NCBI GenBank assembly: GCA_037976565.1
Contig: CP137685.1
Span: 16,031,659 to 16,095,658 of the forward strand
DNA: 64,000 bases
Direction of reading: 5' to 3'
Source of the DNA: Mesocentrotus franciscanus
Taxonomy: Eukaryota; Echinodermata; Echinoidea; Camarodonta; Strongylocentrotidae
Both the position numbers and the translations under genes were made by a program. Shown piece after piece: positions 1 to 44,800 of the stretch (position 1 is its first letter; each line of letters opens with the position of its first letter). The notes beneath the pieces are model-generated. The model ran no database searches. It was given only the letters and a program-made list of their open reading frames with translations, and was not told the origin of the DNA.

Positions 1-814
1 CTGTTTGAAAGCACACACACACACACACACAAACAATTCCCACATTATAAAGACAATAATGTATTCATAATGACCTTGTAAGATATCATAACCATGACTC
101 TATTGAAAATTAACTAACACTGATATAAAGAGGTCCAAGAAGGAGCTTTAATATAGACAATACAAGTTCATATATTTGTAATTGTTCATATAACTTGATT
201 TTGCAATCAATATCAATCTCTCTATCTTTGTCTAATCTCTAATTTAACCTGTCTATTGTATAAAGCATATTTTGAAGTGTTGTAGCAATATCTCACTTTG
301 CCGACTAGTCAGATAACACTCTATTAATTCTTCAGAGAATCTGCTGCAATATGTTTCTCAAAAATAATTGAAATTATGTGTCATCAAAAGATAATATCAT
401 CCCATTTCTTAAGCTTTACTGTTATTTTTTTTATCCTTCAAATTGATACTGATAATTCTAAGCAAATGATGTACATGTACCATAGTAACATAGCAAAAAC
501 ATGCATTGACCGACAGGGAGAAGACAGAAATATATTGAATCTTGAGAACCTGCCTGATATGGTTCCCAAAAGAAAGTGAAACTAAATGTCAATAAAAAGA
601 TAGGTTACCTAAATAATAAGCACCAAATAACCCAACATCTATAAGATATTATACATATAGTTATTATGCAATAGTATTTCTGTAATTCCACTGTAGATGA
701 CACAATATAGTGCCCCCCAAAAATGTGTAAAACTGCACTCTATTTCTTTTTAAAACCAATAAAATTACAATTATCTTGAACATCTTAAATTTGAAATATC
801 ATTTGAGGAGAAGT
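1..814. other. AT-rich sequence downstream of GLUD exon 12b
   Basis: Begins with a short (CA)n at 12-31. If exon 12b is used, this is its 3' untranslated region. No other gene is recognised; the 67-codon open stretch at 376-579 looks like chance. Confidence 0.5.
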
Positions 815-32370
<31,556 letters not shown>

Positions 32371-32459
32371 CTTGGTAGTCTTATAACCTCTTCAGCCGCA
32401 GAAAGTGTCCGTTACAGCTTAATTTCAGAAATACAAAAGTGATTCCAATTATTCTAAAT

Positions 32460-32640
32460 CTATTTTTGACGACCGGCGAGTAGAGAAAGATCGAATCATC
32501 CGGATGTGACGCTAAGCAGGAGTTCATATGCAAATATGGGTATGGCGGAGGTGTGTCACCACGCCAACCAATGAAACCGCGTCTCTTGATGTGAACTTTG
32601 TGACGTAATAATATGAGGGCTTGTGACTATTAAAAGCTAC
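32460..32640 (-). promoter_or_regulatory. Likely GLUD promoter region
   Basis: About 100-270 bp upstream of the GLUD start codon. Visible candidate sites are an octamer ATGCAAAT (32528-32535), a CCAAT box on the plus strand (32568-32572), and a CRE-like TGACGTAA (32601-32608). No clear TATA box is placed on the minus strand. Motif matches of this length occur by chance; the position beside the first exon is the main support. Confidence 0.4.
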
Positions 32641-32659
32641 CGTCGCACCCCTGGATTAG

Positions 32660-33990
32660 CGGTTGTAAACTGAATTACACAGTACCCCCCTCTCCTCACG
32701 TTTTCAACTACCCCAAAAGTACCCCTTTTTACATAAGAAAAGTGCCCCTTAACTTTGACAAGTGCCCCTTCCCCTTTTCACCTCCAATAAGAGTCCCTTT
32801 ATTTTGAGACGTGGCCCTTTTCTTTCGACAAGTTCCCATTTTCCTTTGCAATAAGTGTCCATTTTCCATTCTCATGAGTGCCCTTTTTAATCTCTATTAA
32901 GTGCCCCTTTTCACTTGTTATAAGTGCCCCCTTCACGTCTGGTAATTGCCCTATTCAAATCTGACAGGAGCCCCTTTTTCTTTGTAAGAAGTGCCCCTTC
33001 TCCTATTAACTCAGATAAGCGCACCTTTTATTTTCACGTGTGCCCCTTTTCCTTTCTACTAAGTGCCCCTTTTTCCTTATGATAAGCGTTAAAAAGAGCT
33101 CCTTCCCCTTCTCATAAATGCCCCTTTCCACACATTAAAAGTGCCCCTTTTCACTTGTTGTAAGTGCCCCCTTCACGTCTGGTAATTGCCCTATTCAAAT
33201 CTGACAGGAGCCCCTTTTTCTTTGTAAGAAGTGCCCCTTCTCCTTTTAACTCAGATAAGCGCACCTTTTATTTTCACATGTGCCCCTTTTCCTTTCTACT
33301 AAGTGCCCCTTTTTCCTTATGATAAGCGTTAAAAAGAGCTCCTTCCCCTTCTCATAAATGCCCATTTCCACACATTAAAAGTGTGACTTTTCATTCTTAT
33401 AAGTGCTCCTTTTCATCTCTGGTAAATGACCCTTTTCAGGTACGCGAAGTTACTCCTTTTCACTTCAGATAAGTGCCCCCCCCCCTTTCATTTCCGATAA
33501 TTGCCCCTATTCAAATCTAAAATATGCCCATTTTCCTTTCTAAAAAATGCTCTTTTTCCCTTTTTTTTTATTAATGCCCCTTCCCCTTCTCATAATTACC
33601 CCTGTCATCTCTGATAAGTGCCCCGTTTATTTTAACATGTGCCTCTTTTTCTTCAGTTAATAAGAGCCACTCCCCCATTCTCATAAAAGCCCCCTTTCAT
33701 CATCGATATATGCCCCTATAAAAATCTGATCGGTGCCCCTTTTCTTCAACAAATGCAGATTTTCCTTTATGATAAGTGCCTCTTTTTCATTCTCATAAGT
33801 GCCCCTTTTCATATTTGGTCAGTGCCCTTTTTCATCTCTGATAATTTCCCTTTTAACAATGATACGTGCATGCCCCTTTTCCTTTCTACTGATAATGTAA
33901 TCACAATGTAGGGGTATATATCAATGTCTACAAAATTGTATATTTCGATTTGAGAATTCCCTTTGTAGGTGCCCTTTTTTTATGTTGTCC
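32660..33990. repeat. Degenerate GTGCCCCTTTT minisatellite upstream of GLUD
   Basis: About 1.3 kb of ~25-35-bp imperfect units of the form AAGTGCCCCTTTTC plus a variable spacer. A 240-bp block (32901-33140) is repeated almost exactly at 33141-33380, showing recent higher-order duplication. It begins about 20 bp beyond the promoter-like region. Confidence 0.85.
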
Positions 33991-36989
33991 CCCACTTTGG
34001 AAGTCGCTCCGCTGCCCCTGGCTAAGATTATCATATATGGTGGGGGTAGTGATGTCGTTTTTGATGATGAGAATGTCGTGATAGAATTCATTTCAAATCT
34101 GTGATTATAGTCACAAAAATAATTGCAAAAACAAGGTAAAAATGTAGGCTAATGCTTTTAGTGTTAAATTCATTTTTTATTTGGGTTTTATGAAAAGTTT
34201 TCAATTATTCATGTCAGTGATCACGTTCAGCAATGACATAAATGATCAATCGGATTAAGGCAAACATGCGTAGAGCATTTTTTCTAACAATTTAGGAAAT
34301 TTCACCCCTTTGTAACACGAGTCCATGACCGTTGTTGAACTGGTCTCCCGGCATGTAAGCTGATGTTTATGAGATTAAGTATGCATGACATTGCATTATA
34401 TGCATATTTCCCCCACTTTTTACTCATTATTCTCTCATTTCTAGTAGCATAGGTACGGGGGCTTGACGGCGGGCACTCGCCCCCACCCATGTTAACGAAA
34501 ACAGGGGAAGATAAATAAATGGATATAAGGGGACTCGAAAATAAGTTGAGAGGACCTTCCCACATCGTCCTGCCCCCTAATGATACATCTTGTTTCCTTG
34601 CATTTCATCCAACAGGTAAGATAGGTGCACCCCCCCCCCAAAGTGCCCCTTGAATGGTTTCGCCCAAAGACGTCATTTATCACTTCAATTTTCTTCTGTC
34701 TTTCTAATCATACATAAAGATGAGATATTTGATATCCTGGGTAAATTATGAAAAAATATAACTCTGCTGAAAAAGGAAATGACAGTTTCTAGTTTGTTCC
34801 AGTTTTCAACAAATTAATCATAACAGTGATTTAGCACATGAATTTCTCTTTCCCTTCACTGAAAAAATGGGATTTAGCCACCCCCTCTCTCTCTCTCTCT
34901 CTCTCTCTCGTTGACTCTCACCCTCTGCCTCTTTCTTTCTGTTTACGACGAGCTCATTGCTTACAATTTATTCCGATATGAGATTTTAACAAAATGAATG
35001 TGACCGCACTGACTGACATAATAAACAGTGATAATATATGACCAATGACAATAAATAGTACCCTCCAAAAAATATATTTAATATTCTAATTCAAATCGAA
35101 GATGACATAAATATTGATAAAACACATTCTATGAATAGATCAGTAGAAAAGAAATGTTCCATAAATATTAAAGAAATTAATTTTCGATGTAAAAATAGAA
35201 TAATGTAAAGAAACTAAATATCTTACATAATAATGGTACTGTAATGAATGAAAATAAAGTGCAAGCTACATTCCAGTTGCAATTGAAGCTATCCCTCAAA
35301 GGGCTATGATAGTATATACATAAATTACATAGTTTGACACCCCCACCCCACCCCAAAATAGTACCTGCTGCCACTAAGATACACAAGACTATAGAATCTG
35401 CAAAGACCAATGGTTATGCCAAGGAACATATATATTGATACATACATGTATTAAATGTAAAATAACCAAAACTTCATTTTAGAAGAGAGATTATCCAATC
35501 CCACCACCAATAAAAATGAATGCACTCTATTAGACTTCTAATGACAATCTTTGGGACTAACTAGACCATAGATGTTTATAGGAGTTAGAAAAGTGAGAGT
35601 AGAATATTATAAGAATCAAACTCTCTTGGCGGGGGTATTAGAGTCCTAGTAGCAAGAGGAAGTAATGAATATAGATATTCATTAGGTTCGTTGAACTCAT
35701 GTATACCAAATTTGGTAGTTTAATTTTTACAAGCCTTCAATTAAGACATAAAAACACATTCTCTTGTGATAAGCATTCCTATTCATTGAAAGCCACTTTC
35801 CGAACATAATTATGGAGAAAGGATGTGATAGTTTAATTGCTGTTCGATCTGTTTTCATAAATGTGGTTTCGTTATATGAAGCTTAGTTCTACGTTTTTTG
35901 TAGGCCTATTCTAATTCTAGTCCTCATCGTCTATAAGTTAAAGAATCTTAAGGTACAGAAGGAAATGATAGAATTGAAGAAGAGAAGAAAATATTACGGA
36001 ACTTATTTCAGGGCTCGAAAAGAAATCAGATAGTGTCATAATTAAAATACCCAACGGTATACGCTACTTTGAATAAAAGCAGAAAATCGGAGCCACCGAT
36101 CGAGGGAGGAAAGTTTTAACAAAATTAAAATATTTTAAATTGAGAACACTTACTTTAAGTAATCACAAATCTTTAACAAATTGAACAATTTTCCATTTGC
36201 TGTACAGTCCCCCAAGCAAAACACACACAAAAAAGAGAGAGAGAGGATTAAAATTAATACATTTTAAGGCTTGTGTTTACAAGATCCGACACGGGACATT
36301 TTTTTCAGTTTAGTAGGAATCTCTTAAAGTAATAGTATGTATATTTATTTATATATATATATATATATTGGTGGAGGAGTAGTGCATGCCTCTTCTGATC
36401 CATGATCCGGTTCAGTATATTTTGTGAAAGGCGGATGCGAGACTGGTCAAAACATGTATAATATCTCATGTCGCATGATCATGGGCCATCAGATACTTCA
36501 TTACTAAAATAAGAAAAATGATTTCAAGAGATACGAAACGACATGCGGTCGAAACCATACGATAATTTATATAGTGACCTCAAGTTTAGTCGCCTATAAA
36601 GTGGTGCTATGTCTAGAAGAAAAGAACTGTAAGTAAGAACATTTTGAAAACGTCATTGATGATTTAAAGAAAAATAATTTTTTAAAGGCCATATGATTTT
36701 TGCTTTTCAGTAATTTTTTGTTCTTCCATTTGGTCTTTATTGATTTCATTTAAATATACCAGTGAGAAAGAAAATCCGATAACTGTAAAAATCACCTTAG
36801 CCATGTAGCTTTTAAAATGCAAAATCCATGATCAGAAACTCAAGTGCAGTTTGAAATGACACTCGATTACTTGTTGGCTTTCTCCGCGTAGCTAGGATTT
36901 TATTTTAGGGAGGGGGGCGGTAGTGAGCGCGCGAAGCGTGCGAATCACTAAGGCCTACAGAGCGCGCTCCCGAGGGGGGTGGGTGCTGG
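33991..36989. other. Intergenic sequence, no gene seen
   Basis: Holds (CT)n at 34885-34910 and (TA)n at 36350-36368. Open stretches are short and without motifs. Confidence 0.5.
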
Positions 36990-38285
36990 GATGGGGTGTC
37001 CCCTTCCGCGCGAACCCGCGCGAATTGCGGAAGCTTTGACGTTTCATTAAATTATTAGAGGAAGAAGACGATTCGTTGTACCGTTCACGACTCTTAATCC
37101 TTGTCTGAATTCAGCTCCCCCTCCGCGCAAAGCGCGGAAGCTTTGACGTTTCATTAAATTATTAGAGAAAGAAGACGATTCGTTGTACCGTTCTCGACTC
37201 TTAATCCATGTCTGAATTCAGTTTCCCCCTCCCGCGCAAAGCGCGGAAGCTTTGACGTTTCATTAAATTATTAGAGAAAGAAGACGATTCGTTGTACCGT
37301 TCTCGACCCTTAATCCTTGTCTGAATTCAGTTTCCCCCTCCCTCGCGAATCGCGGAAGCTTTGACGCTTAATTAAATTATTGAAGAAAGAAGACGGTTCG
37401 TTGTACCGCTCTCGACTCTTAATCCTTGTCTGAATTCATGTCCCCATCTCCCGCGCGAAGCGCGGAAGCTTTGACGCTTTATTAAATCATTAGAGAAAGA
37501 AGACGATTCGTTGTACCGTTCTCGACTCTTAAAGGGCAATCCAACCCTTGTAATAAGTTGATTTGTATGAAAGCAGAAAAATAACATATACAAAATGGCG
37601 AAAGTTTGAAGTAAATTGGACAACTATTAAGAAAGTTATGAGTGTTTGAAATTTGAGATCACTATAGCTATGCGAATCTTAAATCGGCAATTTTGTCAGT
37701 GGATTGTGACGTAGTGACGGATTAATCTCCCGTTTGTCGTGTAGAAAAAAAAAAACTATTTATCTTTTTCTCCCAAGTGCCTTCACCCTCGGGGCACTAC
37801 TCAAAATATATCATGGAGAGTACGTTATTACAGGTCCTCTAAAAAGAAAAGACCATCCCGAGTCATACATTTATGAAAAGTTGATTTTGTTTTTTGTTTT
37901 TGTTTTTTTGTTTTTTTTGTTGATTTTTTTATTTTTAATAGTCCTTTTGTGTATTAGAGCAAATGGGAAAGTTGTCCGCCACTACATCACATAGACAAGT
38001 CCGCCAATTTGAAGGACCCATACCTATAGTGATTGCAACTTTCAAAAAATTGTAACTTTTTTCAGATTTCATTCAACTTTCATCTATACGCTTCTTTGAT
38101 TTTTCTGCTTTATTCCAGACAAGTTTGCTATCAAGGTTGGATTTCCCTTTAATCCTTGTCTGAATTCAGTTTCCCCCCTCCCGCGCGAAGCGCGGAAGCT
38201 TTGACGTTTCATTTAATTATTAGAGAAAGAAGACGATTCGTTGTACCGTTCTCGACTCTGAATCCTTGTCTGAATTTTCCAAAAT
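36990..38285. repeat. Six-unit ~109-bp tandem array
   Basis: GCGGAAGCTTTGACG recurs at 37027, 37134, 37243, 37352, 37462 and 38192. Units contain ATTAAATTATTAGAG, AGACGATTCGTTGTACCG and TCGACTCTTAATCCTTGTC, and a small CGCGCGAAGCGCGG palindrome. The fifth unit holds the TTAA element. Confidence 0.9.
37533..38148. mobile_element. TTAA-flanked element inside a tandem array
   Basis: 616 bp, AGGGCAATCCAACCC to GGTTGGATTTCCCT, TTAA at 37529-37532 and 38149-38152. Removing the element and one TTAA restores the exact 110-bp spacing of the surrounding repeat units, so the insertion boundaries are read directly. Same family as 20213-20767. Confidence 0.85.
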
Positions 38286-39911
38286 ATTTCTTTGTCTTCT
38301 CCTTTTTCTTCCTACGTCCTCTTACTTTTTTTTTTTTTTTTGGGGCGACCATTACAGTAACATAGAACTAGTTGTTATGATATCTATAGACGATAATATG
38401 CAATGCATAACGCGGTTATGAAAATGACATTGAGTTGATTTTTCGAATGCATTTGCGATCGTCTTATTTGAGCTTATGGGAATATTGGTTATTGTTATAT
38501 TTTCAATTACTTGCCTAACGCCTATGTAGAAAATTACCCACATGTCTAAGTAATATGTAATACTTCATTAGACTTTTTCAAAAACATCTGAAAGCATATA
38601 TAGCTCATTATTTTTTTTTTCAATCCTTGTATCTAGACTAAGGACAGTGCCATGAAACCGGCCTGCAAAAGGTGATAAAACCCAATATCATTGTTATTAT
38701 TACTATTAATATTATTATTGTTATTAGTATTAACATTATCATTATTATTATCGCCAGACTAGGATGTTGAGTTGCATTCCTTTCAAATATGAGACCCCCA
38801 AAAAAAGAACAAAGACTAACTTGAAATGTGATAACTATGATGGATGTTCTTAACTCTTTCAGACAGGGAATTTAAACTTGTTGTTTCCTCACCCCCTCCC
38901 CCACTTCCGATATCCCTGTTCTGCCCTGACAACCCTTAAGGACAAAAAGATCGAAGCAGATGCAATACTGTCAAGGGTTATGTTCCCGGAATTCTTTGCA
39001 ACAACAAAGGACTTTACGAAGAGTTAACGTGCACTTTCAAAGTTGATATGACTTGTTGAGTGACATATCCTTCCGATGTGAAACAATCGAGAAATTGGAT
39101 GAAAACTTACTGAAGAGTTTCCATTGTGAGCTCTTATGAAAACTATTTGTAACTCTTGAATTGAAATAGAAGCACGTATCACTGCAGTTTACACGCACCT
39201 AACTAATTGCGAAGAGATTTTCTCAAGTCAATTTGTCATGTTTACTTAATCATTTGACTACTGATGAGCTATCTAACTCCCATAGACGTAACACATGGTT
39301 ATAACAAAACTTCTAGTTCCCGAAGGCTTTTGGAAAATTTCAGAGAGTCACGGATTGACATGTGGTACCCGACGTGTCTGATGTCAGTTCATGGCTTAAT
39401 GTTGTAGCTATCGTATCAGCAATAAAGCAGACGAAGGCTGTTTTGTAAATTAGTGCCTCTAAGAATCCCCACCCCCACCCCAAACATAACAATAATAATA
39501 ATATTAATAATAGTATTAATAATAATGATAATAGATAAAGTAAATAAATAAATATTTACGAACCCGATTTCTCTTACTTATTGATTTTGTTGTACTCCTG
39601 TACATATTATGGATACATCAATTCTTCCAAATATTTCAGTCATAGTCAGGAGCGGTTCTAAAGGCTTTTGTCGGCCTTGCCATTTCTTGCATTCATTTTC
39701 TACATATGCCTCGCGTAAATTGTTTGGAGTTGCTTCAGGCCCCCTCCCCATCCACCCCCATCCCCCATATATACATATGCATTCGTCTTCCCAAAATCTC
39801 CGGTAAAGGGTTACTTTTCACGCGAAGAAGTCCGGCCCGAGAATTGTTTTAAAAAAAGGTGTGCATTTGACTTTTCACCCTTTCACCCAGAGATTTCTTT
39901 AAAAAGGCAGT

Positions 39912-39947
<36 letters not shown>

Positions 39948-41287
39948 GATTCCTGAGTAAATTTAAAAAGGGAGTTATAAAATATCTTGAATATTGCAGG
40001 AAAAGCCCGCGAAGGGGGTTCAGAAATGTTGGCAGTCCTGAGATAGGGGGTACTTTCAAAGGGAGGGAACAAGCATACACGTACCCTAAAAAACACTGAG
40101 TTGGGGGCTGGTTCTTTGGTTCTCCTAGCTCTTCTCCTTTTTCCAATTTCTCTTGTTCTACTTTCATTGCTCTCACTTTCCCCCTCTCCCTTCTCTTGTA
40201 TTTCTGAGTTTTTCCTCTCTTCTCCGTCTCCATTTCCCCCTCTTCTTGTCTTTCTTTTCTCTTCTCCACGAGCTCCTATGGTTATTAGCGCTTTGTTGTG
40301 CATTAGCGTATTGCGCTTAGCGCCCTGCGTTAAATGTGTGATGGTTTTCTAATAAAAATCATTTCCTGGTGAAGCTCGAAATGGGCGAAAATTTAAAACT
40401 CAAATTTCACGGAATGATTTATCTATTTTCTACTTGTTATATATATATTATATTTATATATATAATGAATGTGTCTGTCTGTATGAGGTATTTGATTGTT
40501 ACCCCTTCGTTCAGGTGCCCTTTTTTAAGCCTTTAGATTTTTGTTGGAAGGTATCCTTTCACCTATTATTTTGCCAATGTGTGTATTGATGGCTGTCATA
40601 ATTATGTGTTTTACATTGTTGGATGATAAATAGATCAAATTGAATTGAATTGAATTGAATTTGCTTCATGTCCAAATTCAGTGATGTCGGATATAGTTGC
40701 TTGACTGTGCATTACAGTGTTGGATTACACGTAATTGCAATATCCAATGTGAATGATGCAATTGAGACAGTCTACACAGGTGATACTAACGGAATACAGA
40801 TTTTCTACATTATTTACTTGTACATTTTTAAGGATATTATGCGAGGGAGCGTAGCGACCGAGAGAGATGATTTTTGCATTGTTATTAGTCTAAACGCTGC
40901 ACCGTCTTGGGCCATCCAGAGCCTAAAAGTGTGTTGCAGTCTTTAGTCAGTATTTGCTATACATTTTTTGTATGTGCACTTTTTCAAATTTTCCGGGGGG
41001 GGACGAAAATTGAGGGGGGACGTTCCCCGATCGCCGCCCCTGTTTCTATACCATCCACATTTAGACGTCCATTATTAAAGCTACTGAGGTCCATTGTGTA
41101 AAACCTATTTCGTCTTCTTGGTAAAATTCAGGTTCATTTTTAACTCCATCCGGGTGATGAGTTCACATAACCGAAAGTACAAGTAAAGTGACACTCACAA
41201 CCTTTATCTTAGTATGATTCTTCTTGTGAAGTAATTTTCCCTAGCCAATGGTAATATATGTATGGATGGATTCACAATAACGAGCAC
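38286..41287. other. Intergenic sequence before the Ig receptor
   Basis: Has T- and ATT-rich microsatellites (38326-38341, 38690-38755, 39485-39555), a TTGAAT run (40636-40662) and the dispersed repeat at 39790-40115. No gene recognised. Confidence 0.5.
39790..40115. repeat. Dispersed repeat with CT tract (copy 1)
   Basis: Contains CCAAAATCTCCGGTAAAGGG, TTTTCACGCGAAGAAGT, a (CT)n tract at 39917-39943, GGCAGTCCTGAGATAGGGGG and GTACCCTAAAAAACACTGAG. The same blocks in the same order occur at 48505-49180. Confidence 0.65.
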
Positions 41288-41445
41288 TCGTATTTAAGAG
41301 CAATACATCCTGTCACAATCTAGACACGGAGTAAAGACAGTATCAGGAAGATAAAGCAACCACTGTTGAAGCAACACACTCTCCGCTTTGTCTGTCTCAC
41401 CTCGGATAAACTTTAATCCTGGAGTTTAAATATCACGTTGACAGG
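41288..41445 (+). promoter_or_regulatory. Candidate core promoter and 5' UTR of Ig receptor
   Basis: A TATA-like TATTTAAG lies at 41291-41298, about 150 bp before the ATG, followed by a stretch with no upstream ATG that would conflict. This arrangement suggests transcription start near 41320-41330. No other element is recognised with confidence. Confidence 0.3.
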
Positions 41446-41485
41446 ATGTTGAGGATAAGAGAGCTGGTGTTATTTGCCTTTTCTG
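41446..41485 (+). CDS. Ig receptor exon 1: signal peptide
   Basis: Codes MLRIRELVLFAFS plus one base: a basic start followed by a short hydrophobic core. Donor G|GTAAGA at 41486, phase 1. The start is the only ATG in the predicted first exon, and the open frame fits exon 2. Confidence 0.75.
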
Positions 41486-41765
41486 GTAAGAATTTGAAGA
41501 TAAAATGTGGATATGAGGTTTAAGATATCTGTCGAAGGAAACACATAGATTTCGAAGATGTACATTTTGATAATGGTTACACATCGCGATACATGGCGCA
41601 AAATGTTTACCGCTATGGATTGATTTGAACTGTAATAATAAAATCCACTGAAAATAGTTTTAGGAAAGGTAATGTTTGACATCAAAAGGGTCATTCCACA
41701 AAACTTTAGTTGACCTACTGTGTGAACGACAGTAAAATGGCATAAGAGAGAGAGAGAGAGAGAGA

Positions 41766-41804
<39 letters not shown>

Positions 41805-44800
41805 AGAGAGACAGAAACGATTTTTGAAAGTTGGAGCTTAAGATTTTAGCTGATAATACTAATGAAAAGGAATTCACAAGACATGTTTATCTCCAGATCT
41901 TAAGCAACTATACTTTAGCAGATGTATCTCTATTTCTATGTATAGTGCAAATGACTGTAAGAGCTGGGACTGGAATGTCTAAAACCACTCATCCCCACGT
42001 AGCAGCCAAGAACGGGGAGACAGTCACCTTACCATGTTCACATAGATGGAATCTTTCTAAGAAAGAGGACAGGGAAACCCTAGGCCATGTTACGTGGTTT
42101 CTTACGGTAATTCTTAAGTCTTGTTCAGATATGGCGCTGTTAAGGAGTATTTTCACGAAGTTGTTAATTGTTTGAGAGTAGACACCTTCACGGTTTAAAT
42201 TGTGAATATGTTCAGTTTAGTACCAATACTGCTATAAATAATCACTAATCAGAAGTTTAAATCATAATGTATTTTGGCATGTATTGTGGACCTTGTGTTG
42301 TATTACATCGTGACATGTGTATTATCATGATTGTATTCTAATAAGAACTCGAAAGTGTCAATGAGCATAATTATATTATTTATTTTTTAAACGCTGTGAT
42401 ATAATTGTACTATTTGGATTGCACTGTTTTTCTTATTATGATTATTAGAATAATATTATTATTATCTTTATTGTTATTATTATTATTGTTATTATTATTA
42501 TTATTATTATTGATTAACGGTTATATTGCAGGATCCCGATAATCCTGATACGACCGTTGCTTCTCATGACTGTCCAATAGGCAGAGGCAAGTCCTCTTGT
42601 AAGACAACAACATTCAATAGTCAGACTTCCCTTGACTTGGATTTTGAAAACAAGACAGCAAATCTAATTATCGCAGACGTTCGTAGCACCGACAGTGGTC
42701 TCTATTTCTGTTTAGTACAGACCACAGATGGTCTCATCCAACAAGCAGTCAGACTGAGTGTTAGTGGTAAGTAAAATGTCAATCAGGGGCGGAGCAAGTT
42801 TATTTTGAAATGGGGTTACAGTCAAAAAAAAAAAAAAAAAATTATGAAAGTGGGAAACATTTTCTATTGTGTATGAAGGTATACCGCATTTGGGTTAGAG
42901 TTGGGTTTAAATTACACGTTTTAGACAATATGATTTTACTAACAAATAATCATAGTCAGAAGTACCTCTACCAACCCTTCCTTGATTTTGAAATAAATAA
43001 ATTTTTGTTCGAATTCGCATGTCTCTCTAGACAAAATCAGCTTTCGTCAATGTCTTTTGTTTGAGGATTACTTTTTCTTGTTGAGAACTTTCAGTCAGTC
43101 AGTAAAAAATAGTATATCTCAGAAAATATTAATATTTTTTGGGGTCCGAATACGCATGTGGATGAAGACAATATCGGCTTTCGACAATGTCTTATTTTTT
43201 GAGGATCTTCTCCTCATGTTACGAACTTGTCAGTATTCTTCCCATCATGTTAACTGATTAAAACCTTGAATCAATAAATATGAAGATATGAATTATATAT
43301 GCAAACGGCTATCCCATCCAGTTACAGGGATCGGAGCTAAATATTTATCTTGAAAATTTTGTAAACATTCATGCGATTTCAGGCCTCTCTTTAAGACTGT
43401 TATACAAAATATTAAATTTCCCTTCTTTTGTTTGGCGTTTTCTTTACTTATTCAGTAGATCCTTTGACCAATGGTCCGAATATCACTTCCTTTAATGTTT
43501 TCCCGCAATAATCAAAAGTGACGTCAGTATCACACCTATTGCAAAGTCAGATGTAGTTTTGGCTTGCCACAAAGATGGCTAAAGTTTTGTTGTAATGCAT
43601 AAGGGCCTCCTCTTTGATCATAAAGATTAAAACCCGAGTCGGACGCTAGGTTTAGGGTTTTTGTTCAAAATCGAGTTTAACTATACGGAATTTTGGTCTG
43701 AGGTTTACGTTTCTCCTTTATCATGTTTATAAGATGTGATTTTTAGGACCCAGTGTCGCGTTTAACTTAATGAGTAGAACACAGTCCAAAGTGACTTTTC
43801 TTCTTGGAATTTCAAACATGGGTTGGCTGTTGTCAAATGTTTAATTTGTTTGTCTATTCTCGCCGTTTATTCATTCATGAAGGGACCTATCCCTCCATAC
43901 GTATCACGTCGTCTGGCGGTGCTCATCCCGATGATCCTTCTAAAATAATCTTAACAGCCGATACAGAGGAAACACTTACATGTTCCGCCTTTCTCAGTAA
44001 AAACTTCACTGGAACTATATTCTGGAACTCACATGGACTTAATCTGACAGAGGTAAGTCGTAAGACCAGGGCCCTGTTTCATAAAACTTGTTATCAAACA
44101 ATTGCTGAATATCTATGACAAATTTGCTCTCAGTCAATAAAATGCCACAATTTCAGTAGCTTATATCAAACAGTTATTGTAACTTGTTATTGATAACAAG
44201 TTTTATGAAACAGGGCCCAGGATCATGAATATGCGTTGGCGAAAATGAAATGTAAAAATTAGAATGTTATATTCTACATTAAGTTATTATTTTTGACATC
44301 ATACAAGATTGGAAAATGGAGAATAAATATTGACTAATTACTTGACTATTTTATAATATTACCTCCATGACTATAATTATGCAAATAACATGTAAATGTT
44401 TCTGCGTTTTAGTTATTAGTTATTTTTCTGCCTGTGGAATATCACTTTTTAAAATTATTTTTGTTCCTTTTGTGCAGGGACTTCAGCAACAGATAAGCAT
44501 CAGTGATGGAGAAGATTTTATGACGTCGTCTGTTACGTTTCATCCAACTTATGCAGATAATAACAAGTGGGTGGAATGCGGCATCACTGAGAGTAACACA
44601 TCGCCAAGACGCGTCAGCTTGAAAGTCCAAGGTAAACTCCAAAAAGACCATAAGATCGACTTAAAGGGCAAGTCCACTCCAAAAATAACTTACTTTCAAT
44701 AAAAGCAGAGATATCTGACAAACCAATCAAAAAAAGTTTGAGCAAAATCGGATAACTAATAAGAAAGTTATGAATTTTTGAAAAAGTATGTAAAACTATG

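Noticed and set aside
36990..38285. CRISPR-like array
   Set aside because: Whole ~109-bp units repeat, without short repeats and unique spacers, and the genome is eukaryotic.
39883..40303. Minus-strand Arg/Glu-rich frames of 128 and 134 codons
   Set aside because: Made by CT-rich and dispersed-repeat sequence, with two overlapping frames open and no conserved motif.
42810..43257. Extra Ig receptor exons in the 84- and 66-codon frames after exon 3
   Set aside because: No Ig motifs, and exons 3 and 4 already join in matching phase across this interval.
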